Assembly: GCF_900182645.1 (NCBI RefSeq)
Contig: NZ_FXTA01000002.1
Span: 868,001 to 932,000, forward strand
Length of the DNA: 64,000 bases
Direction of reading: 5' to 3'
Source of the DNA: Flavobacterium resistens
Lineage (GTDB): Bacteria > Bacteroidota > Bacteroidia > Flavobacteriales > Flavobacteriaceae
The translations under genes and the position numbers were made by a program. Below the pieces are notes generated by a model that saw only the letters and a list, made by a program, of their open reading frames with translations, was not told the DNA's origin and ran no database searches. Numbering within the stretch: the first letter of the stretch is position 1; each line of letters begins with the position of its first letter. Positions 25,793 through 35,289 of this stretch are shown piece by piece.

Positions 25793-26740
25793 TTATTTTT
25801 TGATGAACGAAACAATTTTATTGGTCAATTCCTCCGAAATAGGAAGGTTTTCATTGTTGTAACTTTCAAAATTGGCTTTATTGTCGCCGTCAATAATTTT
25901 TAAAATGTGGTTCATTTTGTCAACAATTACCAACTCAGCATTTTTGCTTGCTTTTGATAAACTTTCAGCATCTGTAACATTTACCTGTAAATCTTTATTT
26001 CCCTGAATGATTAAAACAGGAACCGTTAACTTTTTTATTTCTGTCTGCGGATCATATTTAAACCACGAAATCAAATAGGGCTGAATGCCTGGTCTGAAAA
26101 GTGAATTTAAAAGAGGATCAACTTTGTTTACTTTATTTCCATTTTTCAAACTGTCAATAATCGGAAATGTCATGTCTTCAATCTGTTTATTTGATTTTGA
26201 AGAAATCTGTTCTTTCAATAATTTGTCAGCAGATTCGCCGGCACCGGCAATCGAAATGAATTTATTTGCTTTTGCTCCGGCTATAATTCCAATTAACGAT
26301 CCTTCGCTATGTCCAATTACAATCAATTGAGAAAAGCGTTTGTCTTGTTTTAAAAAATTAATCCAGCTTTTGGCATCTTCGGTATAATTTTCAAAAACCA
26401 AAGCCGATTCTGTTGGAGCTGAGGCTTTACTTTCGCCAATTCCTCTTTTGTCATATCTTAAAGATGCAATTCCGTTTTTTGCTAAAGCTTCCGCCAGCAT
26501 TTTCAGTGAATTGTTTTTCATCATCGGATTATTTCCGTTTCGATCTGTTGGTCCTGAACCTGCAATGATTAAAGCAACGGGACATTTTTTTGTAACATCA
26601 GGAACGGTCAATGTTCCGTAAAGCTGGTCGACATTGATTTTTAAAGTTACATTGGTTTCTTTAAAAGTGTCTTGCTTTGCATTTTGTGCATTTACTGCAG
26701 AAAGAAATAGAACACTCAAAAACAAAAATATCTTTTTCAT
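25793..26740 (-). CDS. Secreted alpha/beta hydrolase
   Basis: 315 residues with a signal peptide (MKKIFLFLSVLFLSAVNAQ). Alpha/beta hydrolase features: IAGSGPTDRNGNNP (oxyanion loop), RYDKRGIGES, nucleophile elbow GHSEGS (Ser near residue 146), Asp in VLIIQGNKDLQV and His in VDKMNHILK. It resembles the serine aminopeptidase S33/dienelactone-hydrolase-like esterases secreted by Bacteroidota. It follows sppA after only 15 bp, so the two are probably co-transcribed. Confidence 0.87.
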   Translation of the reverse strand: MKKIFLFLSVLFLSAVNAQNAKQDTFKETNVTLKINVDQLYGTLTVPDVTKKCPVALIIAGSGPTDRNGNNPMMKNNSLKMLAEALAKNGIASLRYDKRGIGESKASAPTESALVFENYTEDAKSWINFLKQDKRFSQLIVIGHSEGSLIGIIAGAKANKFISIAGAGESADKLLKEQISSKSNKQIEDMTFPIIDSLKNGNKVNKVDPLLNSLFRPGIQPYLISWFKYDPQTEIKKLTVPVLIIQGNKDLQVNVTDAESLSKASKNAELVIVDKMNHILKIIDGDNKANFESYNNENLPISEELTNKIVSFIKK

Positions 26741-26755
26741 TTTTTAAGATTTGAA

Positions 26756-28513
26756 TTACTTAATATTAATTCCAAAAGGCATCATCGCCTGAACTCCTTT
26801 TTGTTTTTGAAGTTTTTTAATCTGTTCAATCATCAGATAATTTTCTTCGCCAATTTCTTCTTTAATAAAAGCTTCTTTGGACTTTGCAAAAGGCATTTTT
26901 GATAAAATATCACCAAATGTTTTTTCGTATTCTGGATAATTTTGAGTGCTGTATGTTTTTATTTTAGCCATTTTAGCAGCTTCAGTAATAGCATCATTCA
27001 AACCACCGATTTTATCTACCAAACCAATTTTAAGCGCTTCACTTCCAGACCAAACTCTTCCTTGAGCAATAGCATCAACTTGAGCAAAAGTCATTTTTCG
27101 TCCTTCGGCAACATGCGTTACAAAAGTTTTGTAAATATGTTCAACGCCTTCTAAAGTGAAAGCTTTGAATTTTTCATCAACAGGAACAAACGGACTATAA
27201 TTAGCTGAGTTTTCGTGTGTTTTTACTTGTTCAGTGTTAATTCCTAATTTATTTGCTAACGGACTGAAATTTGGCAATATTCCAAAAACTCCAATAGAAC
27301 CTGTAATCGTGTTGCTTTCTGCGAAAATTTTATTTGCGTTGCAGGCAATATAATAACCGCCAGAAGCTGCATAATTACCCATTGAAACCACGACAGGTTT
27401 TACTTTTTTAGTTATTTCAATTTCTCTCCAAATTAAATCTGAAGTTAAAGCGCTTCCTCCCGGACTGTCAATTCTTAAAACAATTGCTTTTACGTCATCA
27501 TTTTTTCTGGCTTCCTGAAGTGCGCGTCGCATTGAACCTTCTCCAATAACATTAACATCACCTTCGCCGCTTTCAATTTCGCCTTGAGCGTAAATGATGG
27601 CGATTTCGTCAGTTGCTGTATTAGTTAACGCTGTTGTAACATTGTTTTGAGTATAATCTTCAATTGAAATTTTGTTGTAATCATCATCGCCAGTTACTTT
27701 TAACTGTTTTTTGATCGCGTTATGATAAACATCTTCATAAGCTATAATATCCACCAAACCATTTGCTTTTGCCAATTCCGGAGTTCTTGCAAGCAAACCA
27801 TTTGCGATTTCGTTTAATCTCGGAAGCGGAATATTTCGGCTTTTTGAAATATCAGCAGAAACTGTCGCCCAAATAGAATTTAATAAAGCTGTAACTTGTT
27901 CTCTGTTGGCATCGCTCATTTTATTTTCTAAAAATGGCTCTACTGCACTTTTATATTTTCCGTGACGAATAACTTCCATATGAATTCCAGATTTGTCCTG
28001 GAAATCTTTAAAAAACATTACTTCAGAGGAAAGACCTTTGAAATCTAAATCACCAGCAGGATTTAAGTAAACAGTATTCGCAACAGAATTCAAATAGTAT
28101 TCTTTTTGCGAATAAGTATTGGCGTAAGCCCAAACAAATTTTCCTGATTTTTTGAAACTTTCAAGCGCATTTCTTAAGTCTTTGTATTGAGCAAGACCAA
28201 GCGAAGATTCATCGTTTAAAATAGAAATTCCTTTAATTTTATCATCTGTTTTTGCAGCTTCAATAGCGTTGATAACATCGGAGATGCCGATTCCTTTTTG
28301 TTCTGAAAAAACAGTTACCCAAGGATCTTTGTACTTTCCAGCGTAGTCATTTTTAATATCTTTTAAATTCAGTTCGATAACCGAATCACTTTTTACGGAA
28401 ACCGCATCATCTCCTCCAAAAATAGCCCCAATAAGGATTACTCCGAAAAAGAATAACATGATAAATACAAAAATACCAATCACAGTGGCAATTACATTTC
28501 CTAAAAACTTCAT
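26756..28513 (-). CDS. sppA: Signal peptide peptidase SppA, 67K type
   Basis: Membrane-bound Ser/Lys protease that degrades cleaved signal peptides. About 585 residues, the length of the double-domain (E. coli) type. An N-terminal membrane segment (NVIATVIGIFVFIMLFFFGVILIGAIF); the catalytic Lys lies in RHGKYKSAVEPF near residue 187 and the nucleophile Ser in MGNYAASGGYYIA near residue 381; RIDSPGGSALTSD is also present. The start is the ATG at 28513; nine further codons upstream are possible but would put charged residues ahead of the anchor. Possible -7 box on the minus strand at 28558-28565 (TATATTTG). Confidence 0.95.
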   Translation of the reverse strand: MKFLGNVIATVIGIFVFIMLFFFGVILIGAIFGGDDAVSVKSDSVIELNLKDIKNDYAGKYKDPWVTVFSEQKGIGISDVINAIEAAKTDDKIKGISILNDESSLGLAQYKDLRNALESFKKSGKFVWAYANTYSQKEYYLNSVANTVYLNPAGDLDFKGLSSEVMFFKDFQDKSGIHMEVIRHGKYKSAVEPFLENKMSDANREQVTALLNSIWATVSADISKSRNIPLPRLNEIANGLLARTPELAKANGLVDIIAYEDVYHNAIKKQLKVTGDDDYNKISIEDYTQNNVTTALTNTATDEIAIIYAQGEIESGEGDVNVIGEGSMRRALQEARKNDDVKAIVLRIDSPGGSALTSDLIWREIEITKKVKPVVVSMGNYAASGGYYIACNANKIFAESNTITGSIGVFGILPNFSPLANKLGINTEQVKTHENSANYSPFVPVDEKFKAFTLEGVEHIYKTFVTHVAEGRKMTFAQVDAIAQGRVWSGSEALKIGLVDKIGGLNDAITEAAKMAKIKTYSTQNYPEYEKTFGDILSKMPFAKSKEAFIKEEIGEENYLMIEQIKKLQKQKGVQAMMPFGINIK

Positions 28514-28683
28514 AAGTATATTTTTTTTAATAAGTAGCAAAAAAGACTGCTTCGTTACAAATATATCTAAATACGAATTAACTCCGTTATACGATTTATT
28601 AAATATTTGTTGATTTTACATTTTTTAAACCAACTAAATAATGTATTCAATTCTAAAATAGTTTTAGTTACTTTGCATTAATT

Positions 28684-29817
28684 ATGAAGTCACAGCATCA
28701 AGTCGTTTTATCTATAGGAAGCAATCAGGGAAACAGATTAGCAAATATTGAAAGTTGTATTGCTTTACTACATCAGGAAGTAGGAACTGTTATCAGGGTT
28801 TCAAAACTATATGAAACTCCTGCCTGGGGATTTGAAAGTGATGCTTTTTATAATTGTGCGCTTCTTTTGCACAGTACTTCATCGGCGCAAAAAATATTAA
28901 ATCAGGTTTTAAAAGTTGAAAAACAATTAGGAAGAATCAGATCCAATCAGGAAGGATATCAATCCCGAATTATCGATGTGGATTTAATTGCTTTTGATAA
29001 TGAAATTATAGAAACTGAAAAATTGCAGATTCCGCATCCGTTGATGCAAAACAGAAACTTTGTATTGTTGCCGGTTCAGGATTTAAAGTTAGATTGGAAA
29101 CATCCTGTTCTTCAAAAGACGATTCCCGAATTAATTGCCGTTTCTCCAGATGATAGCGTTTGTACAGCCGTTCAGAATTTGAAAAGTCCGTTGCAGGAAA
29201 TTGCATTAGAAAACTTCAATTATATTGCTTTTGAAGGAAATATCGGCGCAGGAAAAACGACATTGGTTCATAAAATTGCTGAAGATTTTAATGCTAAGAC
29301 AGTATTGGAAGGTTTTGCCGATAATCCGTTTTTACCTAAGTTTTATAAAGATCAAAACCGATATGCTTTTCCGCTAGAAATGTCTTTTTTGGCCGATCGC
29401 TACCAGCAATTAGCCGATGATTTAAAACAATTTGATTTGTTTAAAGATTTTATTGTAGCCGATTATCATATTTTTAAATCACTGATTTTTTCTAAAATTA
29501 CACTTGGAGAAGATGAATATCGTTTGTACAGAAATCTGTTCGATATTATCTACAAAGAAATGCCAAAACCCGATTTGTATATTTATTTGTATCAAAACAC
29601 AGAACGCTTGCTTCAGAATATTAAAAAGCGTGGCCGTAGCTACGAACAAAATATAGAAGCTAGTTATTTGGAAAAAATCAATACGGGATATTTGGATTAC
29701 ATAAAATCACAAACCGACTTGAATGTTTTGATTATCGATGTTTCAGATCGCGATTTTGTGAAAAAACATGAAGATTATCTTTTTATTTTAAATGAAATCA
29801 AGAAAAAAATAGGGTAA
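28684..29817 (+). CDS. folK: Fused FolK pyrophosphokinase and deoxynucleoside kinase
   Basis: 377 residues with two unrelated enzymes. Residues 1 to about 150: 6-hydroxymethyl-7,8-dihydropterin pyrophosphokinase, with SIGSNQGNRLANIE, LYETPAWGFESDAFYNCAL and SRIIDVDLIAFDNEIIET plus IPHPLMQNRNFVLLP. Residues about 175-377: deoxynucleoside kinase of the dCK/dGK type with P-loop EGNIGAGKTT (about 183-192), the DRYQQL segment and a LID-like KKRGRSYEQNIEASYL. So one protein serves folate synthesis and nucleoside salvage. The fusion is intact, in frame and without linker damage. Start at ATG 28684. Confidence 0.93.
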   Translation: MKSQHQVVLSIGSNQGNRLANIESCIALLHQEVGTVIRVSKLYETPAWGFESDAFYNCALLLHSTSSAQKILNQVLKVEKQLGRIRSNQEGYQSRIIDVDLIAFDNEIIETEKLQIPHPLMQNRNFVLLPVQDLKLDWKHPVLQKTIPELIAVSPDDSVCTAVQNLKSPLQEIALENFNYIAFEGNIGAGKTTLVHKIAEDFNAKTVLEGFADNPFLPKFYKDQNRYAFPLEMSFLADRYQQLADDLKQFDLFKDFIVADYHIFKSLIFSKITLGEDEYRLYRNLFDIIYKEMPKPDLYIYLYQNTERLLQNIKKRGRSYEQNIEASYLEKINTGYLDYIKSQTDLNVLIIDVSDRDFVKKHEDYLFILNEIKKKIG

Positions 29818-29822
29818 TACCT

Positions 29823-29912
29823 TAATTAGGAAATATGCCAATTAGAAAATTAGATAATTTTTTATGCGGTTTTGAGAGCATTTCCTAATTCTCTAATTGA
29901 CTCATTGTCTAA
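29823..29912. repeat. AATTAGATAATTTG-type palindromic repeat, copy 2
   Basis: The 95-bp gap between the convergent folK and YjbR genes is built from AATTAG/CTAATT units in opposite orientation (CCAATTAGAAAATTAGATAA .. CTAATTCTCTAATTGAC .. ATTGTCTAATTA) and could form a long imperfect hairpin, probably acting as terminator for both genes. Confidence 0.5.
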
Positions 29913-30263
29913 TTATAATATTCCGAGTTGTTTTCTCAGTTTGGCAGATAATTTTTCGTTAACCAGACGATACGATTGTTGAATGTATTTTTCCCATTCT
30001 GATTTTTTCATTCTTGAAATATCATCAATCAAAACCCATTTGTATTTGGCAACATACGGAGCAGGTTTGAATCCAGGTCTGGTGCTCATTTCTTCAAATT
30101 CTTCATCCAAAACTTTAAAAGAAGCCGAAGTTGGATTTTGGTCAAGACCAACAACACAATACATTTTAGTTCCTACTGAAAAAACAAGATCATGATCCCA
30201 TTTTATGTCTTCTGTTGTTCCAGTCAGTTTTTGACATATTTCGCGAATTGTTTCTATATCCAT
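29913..30263 (-). CDS. MmcQ/YjbR family protein
   Basis: 116 residues matching the YjbR fold: METIREICQKLTGTTEDIKWDHDLVFSVGTKMYCVVGLD at the N-terminus, YVAKYKWVLIDDISRMKKSEWEKYIQQSYRLV near the C-terminus. Family knowledge: a double-wing-like fold proposed to bind DNA; function not firmly known. It begins 2 bp after the stop of the lectin gene upstream, so it may be read from that transcript. Confidence 0.85.
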   Translation of the reverse strand: MDIETIREICQKLTGTTEDIKWDHDLVFSVGTKMYCVVGLDQNPTSASFKVLDEEFEEMSTRPGFKPAPYVAKYKWVLIDDISRMKKSEWEKYIQQSYRLVNEKLSAKLRKQLGIL

Positions 30264-30265
30264 TT

Positions 30266-32428
30266 TTATCTTTTTAATGAAAAATGTCCTCTTACAACAG
30301 GATGATTTTCGTCAATTTTTAAAGTGTACCAATAATCGGATGCCGGAAGCTGTATTTTGTTGAAAGTCCCGTCCCAGCTCATTTTCGCAGCACTTAACTG
30401 TGCTAACAATTTTCCGTAGCGATCAAATATAGTAATTTGGGCTTTAGGATAATTGTCCAATCCTGTTATTTCCCAAACATCATTGAAAGAGTCATTATTT
30501 GGAGTAAAAAATGCGGGAAAAACCAGAACAACGAAACTTTTTGAAACCGTTTTGCAACCACTTTTTTCTCTCGCATAAGCAGTTTGCAAACCACCAGAAA
30601 CATTTTCAAAAACATTAGAATTCTGAAAATTTATTCCGTCAATAGAATATTCAAAATAGCTTTCAGGATTGCTGAGAATAATAGTCACTGTTCTATTGTC
30701 AACTTCAATTTTTTGAATTTCAGGTGCAGGAAGTTCAATTACTTTGATATTTTTTTGATTTGTACAATTACCCAAAGTAGAAGCAGTTACAACGACAAAA
30801 TATGTTCCTAATTGCGAAACGTTGATTTTTTGAGTCGTTTCTCCTGTTGACCACAAATAACTCATATTGCTGATTCCAGCGTCTAATGTAACCGAATTAG
30901 GAGCGCACAAAACGACTACTTCATCTTGTACTTCAGGAAGTGGATAGACTTTTATTTCGATTGGGGTTCGCGTAACAGAACGGCAATCGTTATTATTGGC
31001 TTCGGCATAATAAATTGTATTTGCTGAAATATTAGGAGTGACAAACAAAGAGCCAGTTCCTAAAATCGATCCGCCAGTTTTTGAGTCGTACCAGTTTGCT
31101 TCGCCTGCAGAAACAGTCGCTTCTAAAAAGAAGATTCCAGAACCGCAAACAGGCTCGGGATTTAAAACAGAAGTTACTTCTGGAACTACATTTACTCTTG
31201 CTACAATAGCAGTTCTTTTTGTGAGACAGCCTTCAAATTCGGCTGCAACATAATACGTTTGACTTGCGTTTAAAACTGGAGTTGTAAAATTATTTCCGGT
31301 TGCTATTATGCCAGTGCTTGTTTCATCGGAAAACCAATTTATTATTCCTGCTGAGCTTTTGGCTTCTAATAGAGTAGTCCCAAATCCGCAGATGTCTGGA
31401 GCTTTTGTTTCGGTAATTGAAAGCATGGTGAGCGAAGTGCTGGCGCTTATTTGAGGATAAACATCTCCTGGCATTCCGCCATATTCTACAATATATCCTC
31501 TAGGATAATTTACATTGGTTGGATCAGAACTTCCATAGAGAGAAGTATCATTCCATCTTCCTTTTTGACCATTTCCGGGCGGTGTGATATAGGCATAATC
31601 TTCAACTCCTATCAGGGCTAGTTCACCACCATTATTTGGTTCTTTGAAATCATTCCAATAAGCAAAAGTTGTAGTAGAGCCACTTTCTCGTCCGTACCAA
31701 AATTGAGTTCCTTCTTCAGGGCCTGTTTCCCATATCCAATAAGGTTCTTTTCGGGCATCACTGCCACCAATCCATCCTGTGCCTGAAAGCTGTTCTCCAA
31801 CAAATATTGCTTCATCTAAAGTTGTGATAGTTACGAGATAGCCTTGAAGCCCATAATATTTGCTCGCAGCTGCAGCTCTTTTAGCGTTGCCCCAAGAAAT
31901 CCCTGGGCTAGAAACAAATTGGTAATAATGTTTTGATGAAGGTAAATAATTGGCTTGTCCCAAGCTTATCGAAAAATTTCTGATTCCGCTTGGACTTGTG
32001 GAACTGTTTCTAAATTCAACTGCTTTTATAGCAGAAATGAATTCAGAAAGTGAGGCTTTTTTTCCTGTATCGTTTGAAATGGTAAGTGTACCTGAGTTGA
32101 AGTCCCAGTTTGAAATTAAATTAGGATGAGTGCCTATTAGGCTTAATTGATCTTCATTGTTTATGTATCCGGAAGAAATTTGAATATAAACTGCATTAAT
32201 TTCTTCTGTTGCATTGATTGTAACGTCTGTTACAATTTTTATACTGCTTTGCGGACAATAAACTTGATTTCCAGTTGCAGTGATTATAGACGCAGCTGTG
32301 GAAGATTTAGGTTTGTTTTCTTTTTTAAATTCCCATTCATACAAAGGCGTGTTTTTAAAGGCAAATAACGCATTACAAAATAGTAGTGCAATTGCCATAG
32401 TATAGCCACAAGAGAATTTGGTTTTCAT
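30266..32428 (-). CDS. Secreted C-type lectin protein with type B T9SS C-terminal signal (1)
   Basis: 720 residues. Signal peptide at the N-terminus; a novel-looking beta-rich region to about residue 160; a C-type lectin-like domain at about 165-320 with WIGGSDARKEPYWIWETGPE, an EPN sugar-binding motif (EPNNGG) and the RWNDTS calcium-site motif; two or three Ig-like CHU_C modules (WYDSKTGGSILGTGSLFVTP, NTIYYAEANNNDC); and the gliding-motility associated C-terminal domain (PAFFTPNNDSFNDVWEITG .. VVRGHFSLKR). Family knowledge: type B C-terminal domains send proteins across the outer membrane by the type IX system. Paralog of the next upstream gene. Confidence 0.9.
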   Translation of the reverse strand: MKTKFSCGYTMAIALLFCNALFAFKNTPLYEWEFKKENKPKSSTAASIITATGNQVYCPQSSIKIVTDVTINATEEINAVYIQISSGYINNEDQLSLIGTHPNLISNWDFNSGTLTISNDTGKKASLSEFISAIKAVEFRNSSTSPSGIRNFSISLGQANYLPSSKHYYQFVSSPGISWGNAKRAAAASKYYGLQGYLVTITTLDEAIFVGEQLSGTGWIGGSDARKEPYWIWETGPEEGTQFWYGRESGSTTTFAYWNDFKEPNNGGELALIGVEDYAYITPPGNGQKGRWNDTSLYGSSDPTNVNYPRGYIVEYGGMPGDVYPQISASTSLTMLSITETKAPDICGFGTTLLEAKSSAGIINWFSDETSTGIIATGNNFTTPVLNASQTYYVAAEFEGCLTKRTAIVARVNVVPEVTSVLNPEPVCGSGIFFLEATVSAGEANWYDSKTGGSILGTGSLFVTPNISANTIYYAEANNNDCRSVTRTPIEIKVYPLPEVQDEVVVLCAPNSVTLDAGISNMSYLWSTGETTQKINVSQLGTYFVVVTASTLGNCTNQKNIKVIELPAPEIQKIEVDNRTVTIILSNPESYFEYSIDGINFQNSNVFENVSGGLQTAYAREKSGCKTVSKSFVVLVFPAFFTPNNDSFNDVWEITGLDNYPKAQITIFDRYGKLLAQLSAAKMSWDGTFNKIQLPASDYWYTLKIDENHPVVRGHFSLKR

Positions 32429-32484
32429 ATTTAAAATTACATTTTTTAATTGAAAACTGTTTTGGAAACAACAAAAAATGAATT

Positions 32485-34560
32485 TTATCTTTTTAATGAA
32501 AAATGACCTCTTAAAATAGGGTGCGTATCATCAATTTTTAAAGCATACCAATAATCTGATGCAGGAAGTTGTATTTTATTAAAAGTTCCATCCCAACTCA
32601 TTCTTGAAGTACTTAATTGCGCTAATAGTTTTCCATAGCGATCAAAAATGGCGACTTGTGCCTGAGGATAATTCTCCATTCCTGTTACTTCCCAGACATC
32701 ATTATAGCTATCGTTGTTTGGAGTAAAGAAAGCTGGAAAAACTAAAACCACAAAGTTTTTTGCAGTAGCACCACAACCACCTTTTTCTCTTACATAAGCA
32801 GTTTGCAATCCGCCTGGAACATCGAAAAAAATATTAGAATCTTGAAAATTTGAACCATCAACAGAATATTCAAAATAAGGCTGCTCTTTTTTAAGATAAA
32901 TTATTGCTCTGGTTCCTTCAACATCAATACGATCTATTTGCGGAATTTCGTGTTCTTCAACTATAATTGTTTTGCGGCTTGTACAGTTTTGAGGAGCTGG
33001 ACTTGTTACATCAACTGTATATGTACCACCAGTTCCTATCTCAATAGTTTGAGTTGTAGCTCCCGTTGACCACAAATATGTCATACCAGCTATTCCAGCA
33101 TTAAGTATTTTCTTTTTAGATTGGCATAACACGACAGTTTCGTCCGTAACAGCCGGTGGTGTGTAAATAGTAATGTTTACAGGTGTACGATTGGTATTTA
33201 AACAACCACTATTTGATGCTTCGGCATAATAAATAGCCGATGTCGTAATTGTTGGTGTTGTAAAATTATTTCCTGTAAAAATGCTTGTTCCTCCTGTTGA
33301 AGAAGTATACCAATTAATAAGGCCAACATTAGTTGTTGCTTGAAGGTCGACACTTCCTGGCCCACAACGTGAAACATTTGATGAAGCCACAGTTGGTGTA
33401 TTAGGGGTTTTATTCACTACAGCTGTAACTGATTTTCGGTTGGATTCACAACCAGCATCTACATAATAAGTTGTGGTGGTATTTATTACTGGTGTTGTAT
33501 AAGAACTTCCGGTGGCAATTGCCGTTCCTCCAGTTGCCTGATTGTACCAGCTGATTGTCGCTCCAGCCGTAGCAGTTGCATTTATGGTAAAACTCCCCGA
33601 ATCACAAATTGGATTTGGTGTCAATACATTTGCTTCAGGTATTGTAATTTTAGTACTTGCTGCAATTTCTAATGGCGATTCTCCTGCAGATCCGCCATAT
33701 TCAACAACATACCCTTTAGGTTGATAAGCATCTCCGGGTGTTAATGATCCCGTATTTGATAAGTCATTCCATGAACCTCTTATGCCCACTCCCGGTTGTG
33801 TAATATGCGCATAATCTTCATCTCCTTGATTATTAGGCTCGCCATTGTTCCAGAAAGTATAAGTCATTAGAGTTCCGGCTTCAGGACCTGTTACCCATTT
33901 CCAAACTCCTTCGGTTTCTGCATCGCTACCGCCAATCCATCCCGTTCCTGATGCTTGTTCGCCAATTAGTTTAGCTTCATCTGCTGATAATATGGTAGCC
34001 AAATATCCTTTAAGCCCGTAATAAGTGCTTGCAGCAGCAGCATCTCGTGCGGAAGTCCAAGTAATGCCAGTACTTGGTACATATAAATAAAAATGCTGCG
34101 TTGATGGTAAATAATTGGCATTACCAATTGTTATTGAGAACGTTCTGGTTCCCGAAGCTGAAGTCGAAGGATTTGTGAAAACCACATCTTTTACTGCAGC
34201 AACTAAGTCGGAATATAAAACATCACCAACTGTTGAACTTGTTATGCTTAATTTTCCTGCTGTTGAATCCCAGCTTGTTATTACGTTTGGATGTGAAGCT
34301 GGATTTGAAAGGGCAAGCTGATCAAAGCCGCTTGAATAACCAGATGAAACCTGAATAAAAACGCCTTTAGTTCCTGTTTCTAAAGGGTCGTGTGTAATGG
34401 AGAAATCAGTTACAATTTTTATTGTATTTTGAGGACAATAAAGCTGATCTCCGGTTGCTTTAACAACAGGAGCAGTTGTCGTAACTTGAGCAAATCCAAA
34501 AGAACTGGACAGCAATAAAATAAATAAGATATATATATTAAGAGAAATATTTTTTTTCAT
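32485..34560 (-). CDS. Secreted C-type lectin protein with type B T9SS C-terminal signal (2)
   Basis: 691 residues, same architecture as its neighbour: signal peptide (ending FGFAQ), N-terminal beta region (QLYCPQNTIKIVTDFSI shared with the paralog), C-type lectin-like domain with WIGGSDAETEGVWKW, EPNNQG and SWNDLS, two to three Ig-like repeats (ISWYNQATGGTAIATGSSYTTP; INWYTSSTGGTSIFTGNNF), and the type B C-terminal domain PAFFTPNNDSYNDVWEVTG .. ILRGHFSLKR. The last 80 residues are nearly identical between the two, the Ig repeats less so. Likely carbohydrate-binding adhesins on the cell surface; ligand unknown. Confidence 0.9.
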   Translation of the reverse strand: MKKNISLNIYILFILLLSSSFGFAQVTTTAPVVKATGDQLYCPQNTIKIVTDFSITHDPLETGTKGVFIQVSSGYSSGFDQLALSNPASHPNVITSWDSTAGKLSITSSTVGDVLYSDLVAAVKDVVFTNPSTSASGTRTFSITIGNANYLPSTQHFYLYVPSTGITWTSARDAAAASTYYGLKGYLATILSADEAKLIGEQASGTGWIGGSDAETEGVWKWVTGPEAGTLMTYTFWNNGEPNNQGDEDYAHITQPGVGIRGSWNDLSNTGSLTPGDAYQPKGYVVEYGGSAGESPLEIAASTKITIPEANVLTPNPICDSGSFTINATATAGATISWYNQATGGTAIATGSSYTTPVINTTTTYYVDAGCESNRKSVTAVVNKTPNTPTVASSNVSRCGPGSVDLQATTNVGLINWYTSSTGGTSIFTGNNFTTPTITTSAIYYAEASNSGCLNTNRTPVNITIYTPPAVTDETVVLCQSKKKILNAGIAGMTYLWSTGATTQTIEIGTGGTYTVDVTSPAPQNCTSRKTIIVEEHEIPQIDRIDVEGTRAIIYLKKEQPYFEYSVDGSNFQDSNIFFDVPGGLQTAYVREKGGCGATAKNFVVLVFPAFFTPNNDSYNDVWEVTGMENYPQAQVAIFDRYGKLLAQLSTSRMSWDGTFNKIQLPASDYWYALKIDDTHPILRGHFSLKR

Positions 34561-34665
34561 TTTATAAAAGTATCACTTTTATAATAATAAAAAAAAATAT
34601 TTCAATTTCTAACAATTAAAGTCTAAAAATTAGGTAATAATCACAATTTTTAAGTAAAAATATTC

Positions 34666-35208
34666 TTAATTGTTTGCTGGCCAATTCAGTTTTTGAAATA
34701 AATCCCAAACTACAATTCCGGCACTTACAGCAATATTTAAAGAATGTTTAGTTCCTAATTGCGGAATCTCAATACAGCCATCGCAAATAGCTACAGCTTC
34801 TTGCGCAACGCCATAAACTTCATTGCCAAAAACCAAAGCGTATTTTTGATTTTTTTCTGTTTTAAAATCCTGAAGAAAAATAGCACTTTCAACTTGTTCT
34901 ATAGCTAGAGTTAGAACATTTTCTTTTTTAAGATTTTGTATAACTTCCAAAACATTTTCATGATGCTCCCAAGCTACGGTTTCTGTAGCACCAAGAGCAG
35001 TTTTGTGAATTTCTTTATTTGGTGGAGTAGCTGTAATACCGCATAAAATGATTTTTTCAATCAAAAAAGCATCGGCTGTTCTAAAAACAGAGCCAATATT
35101 ATGTAAGCTGCGAATGTCATCCAAAACTAAAATTAAAGGTGTTTTGTCTGATTTTTTAAAATCTTCAATCGATTTGCGGTCCAATTCGCTATTTTCAAGT
35201 TTTCTCAT
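34666..35208 (-). CDS. TrmH-family (SpoU) RNA 2'-O-methyltransferase
   Basis: 180 residues, the short SpoU form lacking an N-terminal substrate-binding domain. SPOUT knot motifs: LVLDDIRSLHNIGSVFRTADAF (motif 1), YALVFGNEVYGV (motif 2) and LNIAVSAGIVVWDLF (motif 3). It probably methylates tRNA or rRNA ribose using SAM, but the target cannot be told from sequence. It stands between the lectin genes and the DUF1573 gene on the same strand; a terminator separates it from DUF1573. Confidence 0.9.
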   Translation of the reverse strand: MRKLENSELDRKSIEDFKKSDKTPLILVLDDIRSLHNIGSVFRTADAFLIEKIILCGITATPPNKEIHKTALGATETVAWEHHENVLEVIQNLKKENVLTLAIEQVESAIFLQDFKTEKNQKYALVFGNEVYGVAQEAVAICDGCIEIPQLGTKHSLNIAVSAGIVVWDLFQKLNWPANN

Positions 35209-35229
35209 TTTTGCTGTATTCTAATCATA

Positions 35230-35260
35230 AAAAAAGCTTCCAAAGATAAGGAAGCTTTTT
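35230..35260 (-). terminator. Terminator of the DUF1573 gene
   Basis: AAAAAGCTTCC / GGAAGCTTTTT stem with an 9-nt loop; T tract in the minus direction. Confidence 0.85.
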
Positions 35261-35289
35261 CAATTATTTTATTTTGTTTTATTTTCAGA

